The position numbers and the translations under genes were made by a program. A stretch of DNA of 64,000 bases, from NCBI GenBank assembly GCA_002371825.1, contig DFHF01000038.1:1-64000 (forward strand). Reading direction: 5' to 3'. Below the pieces are notes generated by a model. That model was given only the letters and a program-made list of their open reading frames with translations. It did no database searches and was not told where the DNA came from. This DNA is from Ruminococcus flavefaciens (GTDB taxonomy: Bacteria; Bacillota; Clostridia; Oscillospirales; Ruminococcaceae). Shown in pieces: positions 27,369-36,167 of the stretch (the first letter of the stretch is position 1; the number at the start of each line of letters is the position of its first letter).

Positions 27369-27477
27369 GGTCGATTCATCCTTTCTTAAAATATTTTCAC
27401 ATAAACTCCGCTGATTTTCGTCCTTTTTTCTGCCTGTACGCAGTTCTCAGACTTTATCTATTAATTTATGTAATACT

Positions 27478-27506
27478 ATTATATCATATTCATATACAAA
27501 TTGCAA
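27478..27506 (-). promoter_or_regulatory. Promoter of the giant adhesin
   Basis: TTGCAA (27501-27506) and TATAAT (27478-27483) are 17 bases apart on the minus strand, the same boxes as the corA promoter. The leader is about 100 bases, with AAAGGATG before the ATG. Confidence 0.75.
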
Positions 27507-27833
27507 TAATTTGAACTATATTTCCCGAAGCATAAAATTTAGAATTTATTTGCAATTATTTGTGCACTTTGACACCGCATTTTGGCGGGAAATAGGCCGG
27601 TAATCATTTTAAACAATTACGTCCGATTTGTGGTAACTAATTTAACTTAATCCGGCTGATTTCATAATCCGATTTTTCGGCAGATACAGCTGCTTAAATA
27701 ATACTACAAGTATAGTCGCTCCACCCGTTTATGTATTGTATTTACCTCAATAAATGTTAACAAACTTCGGTTTTTGGTAAAAATATACTCAAAACCATTT
27801 ACCCAGAGAAATAATTTTCTAATATCCGATGTA

Positions 27834-27862
27834 TTTACAAGTGCCGAAAAAAGTGCTATCAT
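27834..27862 (+). promoter_or_regulatory. Promoter of the ECF S component gene
   Basis: TTTACA and TATCAT are spaced by 17 bases; AAGGAG and the ATG at 27903 follow. Confidence 0.7.
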
Positions 27863-27902
27863 AGTCATAGGACTTATAAAAAACAGTATAAGGAGAGAAA
27901 AT

Positions 27903-28565
27903 ATGACAAATTCAAAGATCAGCGTAAAAGCCATGGCACAGGCCGCCATGTTCACAGCACTTATTTTCGTGCTGGCCTTCGTTCCATATATCGGCTACAT
28001 CAGGATACCTGTACTTGCGATACAGGCCACTACAGTACACATCCCCGTTATTGTGGGCTCGATACTCCTCGGACCAAAGTACGGCGGCTTCCTCGGAGGT
28101 ATGTTCGGCCTGACAAGCCTCATCAACAACACTATGTCTCCGGGAATAACCTCATTCTGTTTCTCGCCCTTCGTTGAGGTAGGAGACGGAGTAGGCGGAA
28201 GCCCTCTCGCTCTCATAATCTGTTTTGTTCCCCGTATACTGGTTGGTGTAGTTCCGTATTACGTTTACACCTGCATCCAGAACAGAGCAAAGGAGCCTGC
28301 AAAGACCAACAAGTACTCTCTTGTGATCTCAGGCATAGCCGGTTCAATGACAAATACCATTCTCGTAATGAGCATGATCTACATTTTCTTCGGACACGAG
28401 TGGGCAGATGCAAAGGATATGGCTTACAGCAAAGTCCTGGGAGTGATCCTCTCAGTCATCGCCATAAACGGTACCATGGAAGCTATCGTGGCCGCACTCA
28501 TCACCTCCGCAGTAGTTTTCGCTTTCATAAAGGCAAGACTTCACAAGCCTGCACAGAAAAAATAA
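27903..28565 (+). CDS. ECF transporter S component, probably for pantothenate or a related vitamin
   Basis: 220 residues from the ATG at 27903, set by AAGGAGAGAAAAT; the upstream part of the frame overlaps the promoter and is not coding. Six hydrophobic segments are seen. The N-terminal helix has the A-x-x-x-A pattern (MAQAAMFTALIFVLAF) used by S components to dock on EcfT. IQATTVHIPVIVGSILLGP, a GGFLGGMFGLTSLI segment and SFCFSPFV resemble the PanT group, but the substrate is inferred only. The shared EcfA/EcfT module is not in the window. It is a single-gene unit with its own promoter and terminator. Confidence 0.85.
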   Translation: MTNSKISVKAMAQAAMFTALIFVLAFVPYIGYIRIPVLAIQATTVHIPVIVGSILLGPKYGGFLGGMFGLTSLINNTMSPGITSFCFSPFVEVGDGVGGSPLALIICFVPRILVGVVPYYVYTCIQNRAKEPAKTNKYSLVISGIAGSMTNTILVMSMIYIFFGHEWADAKDMAYSKVLGVILSVIAINGTMEAIVAALITSAVVFAFIKARLHKPAQKK

Positions 28566-28569
28566 AAAT

Positions 28570-28597
28570 GAGCCCTCTCCGAGCGGGAGGGCTCTTT
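28570..28597 (+). terminator. Terminator after the ECF S gene
   Basis: An 8-bp stem GAGCCCTC/GAGGGCTC with a 9-base loop is followed by a short TTT. Confidence 0.7.
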
Positions 28598-28729
28598 CGC
28601 AGCCGGAAATTGCCCTGAAAACCGGCATTTGCAACTGCCCGTTGACAAATTGCAAAGTCCGGTTGGTGGCATTATCAGCCTGGAAATGGTAGAATAAAGT
28701 CACAGAAAAAAACTCAGGAGGTACACTTT

Positions 28730-29719
28730 ATGATACTCGCAGACAAGATAATAGAACTCAGAAAAAAATCAGGCTGGTCACAGGAGGAGCTTGCTGAAAA
28801 GCTTGGTGTAAGCAGACAGTCAGTTTCAAAATGGGAGGGTGCTCAGTCAACTCCGGATCTCAACCGGATACTTCAGATGTCAGAGATCTTCGGTGTGAGC
28901 ACCGACTATCTGCTAAAGGATGACATAACAGAAGCTGATGCCGCAGAAGAAACTCCCGATGATACACTTCCGCCTCTCCGCCCTGTATCAATGGAGGAAG
29001 CCAACGATTTCCTCAGCAGCAATAACAGCTATGCGCTCAAAACCGCCGCTGCCGTACTGCTGTACATTATTTCACCAATATGTATGCTTCTCCTCGGAGC
29101 TGCCGGTGAGACAAAAACTCTGCCTATAAGCGAGGATCTTGGCGGCGGGATAGGTCTTGCGGTTATGATAGTGATCGCAGCTATAGCCACGTCCCTGCTG
29201 ATCCCTGCCGGCAGCAGGATGAAAAAATATGAATACCTCGAAAAGGAATGTATCGACACTGAATACGGAGTTTCCGGCATGGCAAAGGAAAAGCGTGAAG
29301 CCTATGAGCCCCTTCGCCTCAGACATTTAGTCGCAGGAGTCGCTCTCTGCATCATCTCGGCGATACCCATGATACTGCTTATGGCTCTGGACGATGATAA
29401 CGATATGCTTGGTGCTGTCGGAATGTGCTGCACCTTATTCATAAGCTCCTTCGGCGTTTTCCTCATTGTCAGAAGCAGTATTATCAGCGGCGGCTTCAAG
29501 AAGCTTCTGGAGGAGGAGGATTTCAGCCGTGAGAAAAAGCTCCGGAAGGCTGACAGCTCCTCAGTAGTAATGACAGTATACTGGGCGATCGCTGTTTCCA
29601 TCTATCTTGCAGTAAGCTTTGCCAGTCACTGCTGGGGTCAGAGCTGGATCATCCTTGCAGTTGCAGGAGTGCTATCCGCAGCAGTCTCCGCAGTCACATC
29701 CCTGCTGAAAAAGCAGTAA
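28730..29719 (+). CDS. XRE-family regulator fused to a multi-span membrane domain
   Basis: 329 residues. Residues 1-65 form a Cro/C1 helix-turn-helix with the canonical [24 protein letters not shown] and a following [13 protein letters not shown] helix. The rest has six or so membrane segments (about 102-123, 138-160, 200-220, 228-250, 284-303 and 305-325) with short loops. Such membrane-tethered XRE proteins are common in clostridia and often control genes linked to membrane stress or peptides, but no target is visible. AGGAGG precedes the ATG. A possible -10 TAGAAT is at 28690-28695, with only a weak -35. Confidence 0.88.
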   Translation: MILADKIIELRKKSGWSQEELAEKLGVSRQSVSKWEGAQSTPDLNRILQMSEIFGVSTDYLLKDDITEADAAEETPDDTLPPLRPVSMEEANDFLSSNNSYALKTAAAVLLYIISPICMLLLGAAGETKTLPISEDLGGGIGLAVMIVIAAIATSLLIPAGSRMKKYEYLEKECIDTEYGVSGMAKEKREAYEPLRLRHLVAGVALCIISAIPMILLMALDDDNDMLGAVGMCCTLFISSFGVFLIVRSSIISGGFKKLLEEEDFSREKKLRKADSSSVVMTVYWAIAVSIYLAVSFASHCWGQSWIILAVAGVLSAAVSAVTSLLKKQ

Positions 29720-29736
29720 CAGTACATTAACTTCGC

Positions 29737-29780
29737 AAAAAAGCCCGGGAACGCATATTTCAGCGTTTCCGGGCTTTTTT
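29737..29780. terminator. Bidirectional terminator
   Basis: An 18-bp stem with one mispaired position (AAAAAAGCCCGGGAACGC against GCGTTTCCGGGCTTTTTT) lies between convergent genes, with A and T runs on both sides. Confidence 0.93.
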
Positions 29781-29798
29781 ATCCGGTATCGGCCGGCA

Positions 29799-32378
29799 TC
29801 ACCTATTCAGCAGGAACCTGCTGAGACCTATAAGATCAGATGTGCGGTAGGTACCGTCCTTTTCTATCAGCATCTGCCTCATAAGAGCAAGATCGAAGCC
29901 GTCAAGTCTTCCGCTCTTATCCGCATCCCAGCTGGTCTTAGCAGGTGCTTCATAGCCGTAGAATGTGAGCTCGTTCATATCTCCGCCCTCCTTGACAATT
30001 TTCAGGCAGTCAGTAGGTGCAGAGTCCGGAGCAAGAGTTACCGCACGGTACATATATCCGCCAAGATCACTGCTCCAGAGAAGCTTGTCCGTATGTGCAT
30101 CATAGACTGATATACCGCCTGTGCCGTAAGTATCATATACCGAGAAGCCATTGAATACGCAGGACTTCTCAAAGAACGCATAAGCAGTCACACCGGAGCC
30201 TCCCACACTGGAAGAAGGTGCTGACATACCGGCAGTATCGCCGTAGATCGGGTCAGGCATGGAGTCAGGCTCGTCAAACATCCTGTAAACTCTTCCAAGA
30301 GTGCCGTCAGAAGGCTCTGCTGTCAGGTCACAGACCTCTGTGGACTTTTCCTTGCTGAGACTTATCTCCTTTGGTCTGAGCTGAGTATTCCTGCCGTTGA
30401 CTATGGTCTTGTCGCTTCCGGAAAGCACCAGATATACCGGAGTTTCCGACACATCCACTGTCACCTCGCCGCCGGATATATCAAGCTTTCCGGTGGTACC
30501 CTCAGCAAGCTCAGAAGGAACAGTAAGATAAGCATTTGCCTTGCCCTCTGCCGGGACCTTATATCCCTTTACAGTTTTATCCTCATTTGTAGGTGACCAC
30601 AGACACTTGATAATATCGCCTGATCTGTCCTTGAATTCCAGTATCTCCACACCGTCAGAGAAGGTCTCGCCATTAAAGTCGGCATTTTTCAGCACTTCTG
30701 TCATGCAGGACAGGTAATACCAGGCTTTTTTCTTGCTCCACTCGCCCTTGCCTGTAACCAGTCCTGAGTTGTAGTAAACTCCCTCTCCCTCATCACGGAG
30801 CTGGAATTTTGTCATGCGGTCAACACCCTCAGCCATTGCCGCAAGATATGTTCTGGCAACACGCTGGGCATATTTTGTCTGATAATTCTCATCGTCATGA
30901 GCGTCAATGCCCTCCTGCTCACAGTCGCCCATAGGTATCTCAAACTCAGATATCCACAGCTCAGCGCCCGGAGCATTGTTTTCTATCCATTCCTTCAGCT
31001 CACGGACTCTGCTGCGGAATCTGCTGTCCTCAACGTTATATTCATCAGGTCCCATGTGGACATTGATAATATCGACTGCGAATTTTCCGTCAGAGCGGTT
31101 ATAATCGAACCAGAGCTTCATCTCGTCCAGATACTCGATAAGAGTGGACTCCGGCGAGAGCAGTCCTCCCACTGCAAGGCGGAAATCCGGGTCTGCGGTC
31201 TTGACTCCGGCATTCGGGATAGTCCCCTCATGGCCGTCATAATCAGCGGAGCACATAGCTGCCAGCTCATACGGTGTGAAATAATTAGCCTTTCCCGCCC
31301 AGCTCTTATTGGGTTCGTTGCAGTTTTCAAGGGCATCAAGAAGTCCCATTCCCACCTTTGGCTCCTGAGCGTCGGTGATATTCAGAGTCGAAGGTTCGAT
31401 ATCCTTATTGCTGCCGTATCTGGCGGCCACCTGATACATTGCCCGGGCATGGACAGCATAGCTTTCCGGGTCAAGGGTATCAGCTCCGGCAGGCACAGGT
31501 ATCTCATTTGCTTTCTCGCCGCCGGAAACTACCGTGCTTCCTCCCTGGAAGCAGGGAATAACGCTTATTCCCCTGTTCTTCATGGAGGTATAGAAGCTGT
31601 CCATATCTCCCCATGTTCCCTGAGTGAACTTCACCTTTCCGGAGCTGTCAAGAAGCCAGCTGAAATTATGGTACTCTCTGGCATTTCCCAGAGCCATTAT
31701 TGCCGTCATAGGGTCGTCGATGAACACATTCGAGCCCGCAGTCTGTCCGGCAGTGAGGCGGACGCTTTTTGCTGAGGACTTGGGAGCTGTCTTAGCTTTC
31801 TGTTCATCCGTAAGCTCCGATACCTTATACCCGTACACTGCCAGCTCACTTACGCCGGTATCACAGTAATCCGAGCTGAAATGCAGGTATCTTGTAGGCT
31901 TCGGGTCATCAAATTTTATAGCCCTCCAGGAGTTATACCAGTCCATAGTCTGAGTTGCTATGGTATTCCAGCTGAACGGCTCTCCGTCGGAAATCGTCCA
32001 GACCGGAGTCCCGTTGGTATCCAGCACAGCCACTCCTGTTATGACATAATTGGCGCCAAAGTCGATGTAGAATGAAGCCGCCCCGTACTCCATCTGCTGA
32101 TTGGGCGTCCAGTTTTTTCGTGAGGTCGCCTCCCACACTGCACTGTCCACCTTCATGCTTTCAAGCGAAGCCGGCACCTTGTCCTGGTCATCAAAGAGAT
32201 ATGAGACATCCCGCAGATGACCTGCTCCCAGATGGACCAGATTCTCTTCACGGACGGTAAACTGCGAGATATCCAGCAGCTCTGCTTCAGGCTGTACCGC
32301 CGCAGAGGGTACGGCAGGCAGGGCCATAAGTGCAGTCAGCAGTGAGAGGGTGAATGCAGTCATTTTCCTGATACTCAT
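29799..32378 (-). CDS. Secreted clan GH-A-like glycoside hydrolase with C-terminal dockerin
   Basis: 859 residues. After a signal peptide (1-27) comes a beta-sandwich region (about 35-185) of F5/8 (discoidin-like) character. Residues 205-580 look like a TIM-barrel hydrolase of the GH39/GH5 type: the candidate acid/base is E355 in ENCNEPN and the nucleophile E478 in LWISEFE. A beta domain follows (about 590-660), then a second sandwich region (about 690-800). The dockerin (about 805-859) keeps one full Ca loop, WDADKSGRLDGFDLALMRQM, with a second, degenerate segment YRTSDLIGLSRFLLNR. It is probably docked on a cellulosome scaffoldin and acts on a plant or microbial polysaccharide. The exact GH family and substrate are not certain. 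Confidence 0.85.
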   Translation of the reverse strand: MSIRKMTAFTLSLLTALMALPAVPSAAVQPEAELLDISQFTVREENLVHLGAGHLRDVSYLFDDQDKVPASLESMKVDSAVWEATSRKNWTPNQQMEYGAASFYIDFGANYVITGVAVLDTNGTPVWTISDGEPFSWNTIATQTMDWYNSWRAIKFDDPKPTRYLHFSSDYCDTGVSELAVYGYKVSELTDEQKAKTAPKSSAKSVRLTAGQTAGSNVFIDDPMTAIMALGNAREYHNFSWLLDSSGKVKFTQGTWGDMDSFYTSMKNRGISVIPCFQGGSTVVSGGEKANEIPVPAGADTLDPESYAVHARAMYQVAARYGSNKDIEPSTLNITDAQEPKVGMGLLDALENCNEPNKSWAGKANYFTPYELAAMCSADYDGHEGTIPNAGVKTADPDFRLAVGGLLSPESTLIEYLDEMKLWFDYNRSDGKFAVDIINVHMGPDEYNVEDSRFRSRVRELKEWIENNAPGAELWISEFEIPMGDCEQEGIDAHDDENYQTKYAQRVARTYLAAMAEGVDRMTKFQLRDEGEGVYYNSGLVTGKGEWSKKKAWYYLSCMTEVLKNADFNGETFSDGVEILEFKDRSGDIIKCLWSPTNEDKTVKGYKVPAEGKANAYLTVPSELAEGTTGKLDISGGEVTVDVSETPVYLVLSGSDKTIVNGRNTQLRPKEISLSKEKSTEVCDLTAEPSDGTLGRVYRMFDEPDSMPDPIYGDTAGMSAPSSSVGGSGVTAYAFFEKSCVFNGFSVYDTYGTGGISVYDAHTDKLLWSSDLGGYMYRAVTLAPDSAPTDCLKIVKEGGDMNELTFYGYEAPAKTSWDADKSGRLDGFDLALMRQMLIEKDGTYRTSDLIGLSRFLLNR

Positions 32379-32413
32379 AGGTATACCTCCTGTACAATAA
32401 TATTGTCATTTTC

Positions 32414-32442
32414 ATTATATCACCGCCCATATCTGTTTTCAA
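32414..32442 (-). promoter_or_regulatory. Promoter of the dockerin-bearing hydrolase
   Basis: TTGAAA (32437-32442) and TATAAT (32414-32419) are 17 bases apart on the minus strand; GGAGG precedes the ATG. Confidence 0.75.
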
Positions 32443-32596
32443 CAAAATAGCAAAAAGTTAACAAAAATCGTCAAGAAAGTTCTAATTCTATTGTTGCGCT
32501 CAGTTTACCAGCAGTATATTTTTACGCTTTTATTAAAAATCAACTTCACTTGACTGCTTTTTCTATGACTTTCTTCAAAAATTCATAAATCCCTCA

Positions 32597-32632
32597 TTTT
32601 GACTTGACATCTCTCCGTCAAAATGTTATCAT
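32597..32632 (+). promoter_or_regulatory. Promoter and candidate operator of the acyl-carrier biosynthetic cluster
   Basis: TTGACA (32604-32609) and TATCAT (32627-32632) are 17 bases apart. A perfect 7-bp inverted repeat, TTTTGAC (32597-32603) and GTCAAAA (32617-32623), embraces the -35 box, a placement suited to a repressor. AAGGAG (32667-32672) and the first ATG (32679) follow. Confidence 0.7.
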
Positions 32633-32678
32633 TAATTGATGTTAATGTATTCAAAAAACAAGATATAAGGAGATATTT

Positions 32679-33581
32679 ATGGATAATTACAGCCGTGCTT
32701 TCCTCTTCAACGGCATAGGCTCAAAACCTGAAAAGCTTCTTGTCAAGCTCCCCCCGGAGCTTATGGACAAGTACATCCATTACTTCGATGAAGCCTTCGC
32801 AAGACTCGGTCTCTGCAAGGATATCGAAAAAAACAGCTTCTACGATAAGCGTGTGGCTGAATGGATAATCTCTCTCATATGCGACAGAGTCGTGTATGAA
32901 TTCTATCTTGAAAAAGGACTGATACCCGATATAGGCGCCGGATACAGTTCAGGTATAGTAAGTATCAGCGGATGCTTCGGCGCAGTAAGCCATGAATTCG
33001 CTCATGATATAATCATGATGAACCGGGCAACCATGAAATGCCTCGACGAAAACGGTCAGAAGCTGGATATGGGTGTCGTTATCGGTTTTTCATACAGCGA
33101 TATGCAGGAGATACTCGATAAGAGCTTCTCCCCCGATGAGCTTATCATAGGAAGCGGCAATTCCAGGTTCCATGTGATGATAAGCGGCAAGGCAGAGGCT
33201 GTGACAAAGGCTCTTGAAATATGTCAGAATGAAGGCGCACTGAAAGCCTTCAGCTTCGGTACAGGCGTTGCCTACCACCACCCGGTGATGAAGGATTACT
33301 CCCATGAATATGTGGAGCTCTGCGGGCAGGATGTCTACTCCGCCCCTGTTTATCCCATTCTTTCGATCTTCGATTACAGGATCATGACCACCGGTGCTGA
33401 CATAATGAAGGAGAACCAGCTCAATGTCTATACCCCTATACGCTGGGATATCGCTCTTGACAAGCTTGCAGACATGGGTGTCAGGGAATTTTTCGACGTA
33501 AGCGCAAACGGCGCTGTAAGCAAATTTTCAAGAGTAAAAAGGAAATGTAAGATCTATACCCTCGATGATATCATTTCATAA
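32679..33581 (+). CDS. Stand-alone acyltransferase (FabD / trans-AT type)
   Basis: 300 residues, the length of FabD. The start AFLFNGIGS corresponds to the FxFPGQGS motif. GYSSG carries the nucleophile Ser90 in place of the usual GHSLG. R116, in the FAHDIIMMNRATMKC helix, fits the Arg that holds the malonyl carboxylate. VVIGFS, RFHVMISG and YHHPVMKDY (His200/201) fit the remaining family motifs. It should load an acyl unit, most likely malonyl, onto one of the two carrier proteins of the cluster. The Tyr in the GxSxG motif and the departures from FabD suggest a specialised paralogue. First gene of the operon. Confidence 0.88.
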   Translation: MDNYSRAFLFNGIGSKPEKLLVKLPPELMDKYIHYFDEAFARLGLCKDIEKNSFYDKRVAEWIISLICDRVVYEFYLEKGLIPDIGAGYSSGIVSISGCFGAVSHEFAHDIIMMNRATMKCLDENGQKLDMGVVIGFSYSDMQEILDKSFSPDELIIGSGNSRFHVMISGKAEAVTKALEICQNEGALKAFSFGTGVAYHHPVMKDYSHEYVELCGQDVYSAPVYPILSIFDYRIMTTGADIMKENQLNVYTPIRWDIALDKLADMGVREFFDVSANGAVSKFSRVKRKCKIYTLDDIIS

Positions 33582-33627
33582 GGGCTAAGATCTTTCATCA
33601 TATAATCTTATAATGGAGGCTATTAAT

Positions 33628-33930
33628 ATGAGAGAACTCACACCTGAGATCAGAGAAGAGATCAAGGATATGATCTTCGATTACTACGCAGAGGAGTGCG
33701 AAGTAGAAAAGGACGAGATCACAATGGAGACAAACCCCCAGAACGACCTCGGAAGCGATTCACTTATGTTCGTTGAGCTTATCGAAATGACAGCAGATAA
33801 GTACGATATGGATATAAAGCTTCAGGCTATCGGAAAATATATGCTCAAGACACCTATGGATACAATGAGCGATGTTGTTGATATGTTCTGCAAGATATAC
33901 CAGTACGGAAACGATATCGTTAATCAGTGA
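33628..33930 (+). CDS. Acyl carrier protein 1
   Basis: 100 residues from the ATG at 33628, which sits eight bases after GGAGG; an ATG at 33613 overlaps that site and is less likely. The phosphopantetheine site is LGSDSLMFVE with Ser45, preceded by acidic helices. It is longer than FabB-type AcpP (about 77), with extra residues at the C-terminus ending in KIYQYGNDIVNQ. It presumably carries the growing chain or extender in this pathway. It lies 46 bases after the acyltransferase. Confidence 0.93.
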   Translation: MRELTPEIREEIKDMIFDYYAEECEVEKDEITMETNPQNDLGSDSLMFVELIEMTADKYDMDIKLQAIGKYMLKTPMDTMSDVVDMFCKIYQYGNDIVNQ

Positions 33931-33937
33931 GGTATAA

Positions 33938-34657
33938 ATGCTGAGATCTAATTTATCAGAGCTCTGCGCCGAGGGCAATATCGCTGTTCTTACCATTGAC
34001 AACGGTCCTAAGAACCTGCTCACTGAGCCGGAATTCATAGACCGTGGGGAACTCCTCGGCTGGCTGGACGAAAATCCGCAGATCGGGGCACTTGTTATCA
34101 CCGGAAAAGGCAGACACTTCTCCCATGGTGCAGATGTTTCCCTCTTCGGCAGCGCCGGAGAAAACGGACTTTCAGAAAAGCTTGAAAATGCAAGAGAACT
34201 GCTCAGAACTATCGAGAGACTCCCGATAGTTACTGCTGCTGCCATAAACGGCGGCTGCTTCGGAGGCGGACTGGAAATAGCCATGAGCTGTACCTTCCGC
34301 ATCGCATCCCCTAAATCCCGTCTCGGCCTTACAGAGGTCATGCACGGTGTCGTTCCCGGAATGGGCGGAATAGAAAAACTAACAAGGATCGTAGGCAAGG
34401 AAAAAGCCGTACAGATGATACTGGGCTGTGAAATGCTCTCGGCTGAATCCGCACTTGATACCGGTCTCATTACTAAAATCAGCGAAGATAAAGACTCACT
34501 TGAAGAAACAAAAGCTTTCGTAAGAGAGCTGATAGATGGAAAAAATACAGTACAGATAAATGCACTTTTAAATACAATAAACAATGCTCTTGCCGGAGCA
34601 GAAGATCCTTCAAAGGGAATGTTTGAAAAGGCTCTTGCGGAGGCAGAGAAGAAATGA
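33938..34657 (+). CDS. Enoyl-CoA hydratase/isomerase family protein 1
   Basis: 239 residues with the crotonase fold. Oxyanion-hole segments are GKGRHFSHGADV and NGGCFGGGLEIAMSC. The active-site region reads GLTEVMHGVVPGMGG, keeping a Glu where crotonases use one. The C-terminal helices are present. In this context it could dehydrate a beta-hydroxyacyl carrier thioester, the job FabZ does elsewhere. ECH1/ECH2 pairs also occur in beta-branching cassettes, but no HMG-CoA synthase is present here. GAGGT precedes the ATG. Confidence 0.9.
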   Translation: MLRSNLSELCAEGNIAVLTIDNGPKNLLTEPEFIDRGELLGWLDENPQIGALVITGKGRHFSHGADVSLFGSAGENGLSEKLENARELLRTIERLPIVTAAAINGGCFGGGLEIAMSCTFRIASPKSRLGLTEVMHGVVPGMGGIEKLTRIVGKEKAVQMILGCEMLSAESALDTGLITKISEDKDSLEETKAFVRELIDGKNTVQINALLNTINNALAGAEDPSKGMFEKALAEAEKK

Positions 34658-35064
34658 AACGAAGCTCCTATCGATTAACAGTACGAGGCTATGAACTTGA
34701 TTCCTTCGGCCATGTAAACAACTCTGTGTACCTTCAGTACGCAGAGACGGCCATGTGGAATTTTTTTAAGGTCAGCGGCCTGCTGGATGTAATTGTCGAA
34801 GAGGGGCTTTTCCCCGTTATATTGGAAAGCAAGCAGCGATATATGCATGAGCTGCATATGCTGGACGAGGTAAGGATCGACTCTGAGATGAAATGCTCAG
34901 GCGGCATAGTAAGCTACAAGCACAACATAATCAACAGCAATACCGGCCTTACAGCCTGCCGGGTAACCGGAAAGCTGGCCTATGTGGACAGGGAACGCAT
35001 TATCTGCGATATCCCCGAGGCCGTAAAAAAATATCTGGAGTGTGATTCAGATGAAGATAACTAA
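34654..35064 (+). CDS. Hotdog-fold acyl thioesterase (4HBT/YbgC type)
   Basis: 136 residues. VRGYELDSFGHVNNSVYLQY is the 4HBT signature, with the catalytic Asp in ELDSFGHVN. The hotdog helix and sheet follow, ending DIPEAVKKYL. The ATG overlaps the end of the previous gene by four bases (ATGA), so expression is coupled. It probably releases or edits acyl chains held as thioesters on carrier protein or CoA. It is separate from the type II thioesterase at the end of the operon, so the cluster has two hydrolytic release routes. Confidence 0.92.
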   Translation: MKRSSYRLTVRGYELDSFGHVNNSVYLQYAETAMWNFFKVSGLLDVIVEEGLFPVILESKQRYMHELHMLDEVRIDSEMKCSGGIVSYKHNIINSNTGLTACRVTGKLAYVDRERIICDIPEAVKKYLECDSDEDN

Positions 35065-35467
35065 AACAGATACAGTCACAGAGATCAGCGAAATATCCGG
35101 TCTCAGCTGCCTTGAAGGCGCCGATATCGGTTCGCCTGCACTGCTGATAGTTCATATCAGCGGCACTGTCGGAACAGATGAGAGTATCAGAGACTTTTTC
35201 CTTAATGCACCATTTATCACAGCTGCCGCAGGCAGCCCTTCCGACGGAAGCCTTTCCGGACTCTTCGACCTTGTAATTACAGAAGAAGAGGCCGCAGAGC
35301 TGCCGGAAAAGCTCTATAAGGATAAGTCCCTCAGACAGATAAACGAGATAAATGATATATTCATCGCCGCAAGAAAAGGCGCCTCTCAGGAGGAGCTCCT
35401 CACTATGGAGTCAAAGGCCTTCTACAGACTAATGGCTGAAAAGAACGGAGGCGGCAGCAATGAGTGA
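35051..35467 (+). CDS. Unrecognised pathway protein, possibly a degenerate crotonase
   Basis: 138 residues from the ATG at 35051; GGAG at 35037 is 10 bases upstream, while an earlier GTG at 35042 is too close to it. Part of the sequence (GSPALLIVHISGTVGTDES, then GLFDLVITEEEAAELPEKLY) weakly resembles the outer strands and late helices of the crotonase fold, but the oxyanion-hole and active-site loops are absent. It overlaps the genes on both sides and lies between the two hydratase genes, so it may be a structural partner of one of them. Function unknown. Confidence 0.7.
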   Translation: MKITKTDTVTEISEISGLSCLEGADIGSPALLIVHISGTVGTDESIRDFFLNAPFITAAAGSPSDGSLSGLFDLVITEEEAAELPEKLYKDKSLRQINEINDIFIAARKGASQEELLTMESKAFYRLMAEKNGGGSNE

Positions 35468-36167
35468 ATCAGCAGGAATGATACTCGAAAATGAGAACGG
35501 CATACTTATACTCTCTATGGATATGCCCGGCAATAATATCATGACAGCCGATTTCTTCCGTGAATACGAGAGCATTATGGCTGACATAGAGAAAAAATCT
35601 GAGGACAGCTCTGTCAAGGGCCTGATAATCAAGGGCGCAGGCAGACATTTCAGTGTCGGTGCTGATGTGGATGCCCTCTCAGACCGCTCCTCACAGGAAA
35701 AATATGACGACAGCACCGGAGTGCTCCCGGAGGGACATATAAAACAGAAGCATTTCTTCACCTTCCTCCGTGAGCTCCCCTTCCCTGTAGTCAGCGTTGT
35801 CACCGGATTCTGCATCGGCTCCGGCAGCGAGATAGCAGTCAACAGCCACTACAGGATAATAGAAAAAAATGCAAGAGTAGGTCAGCCTGAATCTACCTTC
35901 GGTATTCTCCCTGCACTCGGCGGAGCTGCAAGGACTATCGAAATATGCGGCATACAGAATGCATACCGCCTGGTAATGTCCGGAGAGATGATACCTGCTG
36001 AGGAAGCCTTTGAAATAGGCTGGGCAGATATCTTCGCCGGCAAAAAGCAGGGACTTCCGGAAGCAGAAGCACTGATAGAGTATATCTCCGCTCAAGGCGG
36101 ATTTGACCCTGCATCCCGCAAGGAATACCTTTCGGGATATCTTACCTCAAAAGGAGGCAACGAATAA
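35460..36167 (+). CDS. Enoyl-CoA hydratase/isomerase family protein 2
   Basis: 235 residues. Crotonase motifs are GAGRHFSVGADVDAL, TGFCIGSGSEIAVNS and RVGQPESTFGILPALGG. It is a clear paralogue of the protein at 33938 but well diverged, so the two probably have different jobs, for example dehydration versus double-bond shift or decarboxylation. The ATG overlaps the previous gene by eight bases, and the stop shares a base with the next start (TAATG), so the operon is tightly coupled here. Confidence 0.9.
   Translation: MSESAGMILENENGILILSMDMPGNNIMTADFFREYESIMADIEKKSEDSSVKGLIIKGAGRHFSVGADVDALSDRSSQEKYDDSTGVLPEGHIKQKHFFTFLRELPFPVVSVVTGFCIGSGSEIAVNSHYRIIEKNARVGQPESTFGILPALGGAARTIEICGIQNAYRLVMSGEMIPAEEAFEIGWADIFAGKKQGLPEAEALIEYISAQGGFDPASRKEYLSGYLTSKGGNE

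Larger units (their letters stand above)
27369..27902. other. Divergent intergenic region between the adhesin and the ECF S gene
   Basis: This 534-base AT-rich stretch has no convincing gene. It holds the adhesin promoter at 27478-27506 (minus) and the S-component promoter at 27834-27862 (plus). The central part (27540-27720) shows no clear structure. A pairing of GGTAAA with TTTACC lies near 27776-27803, just upstream of the plus promoter. Confidence 0.6.

Noticed and set aside
28642..28695. TTGACA as -35 for the XRE gene
   Set aside because: No -10 box lies 16-18 bases after 28642-28647; the better -10 (TAGAAT at 28690) has only a weak -35, so no promoter was entered.
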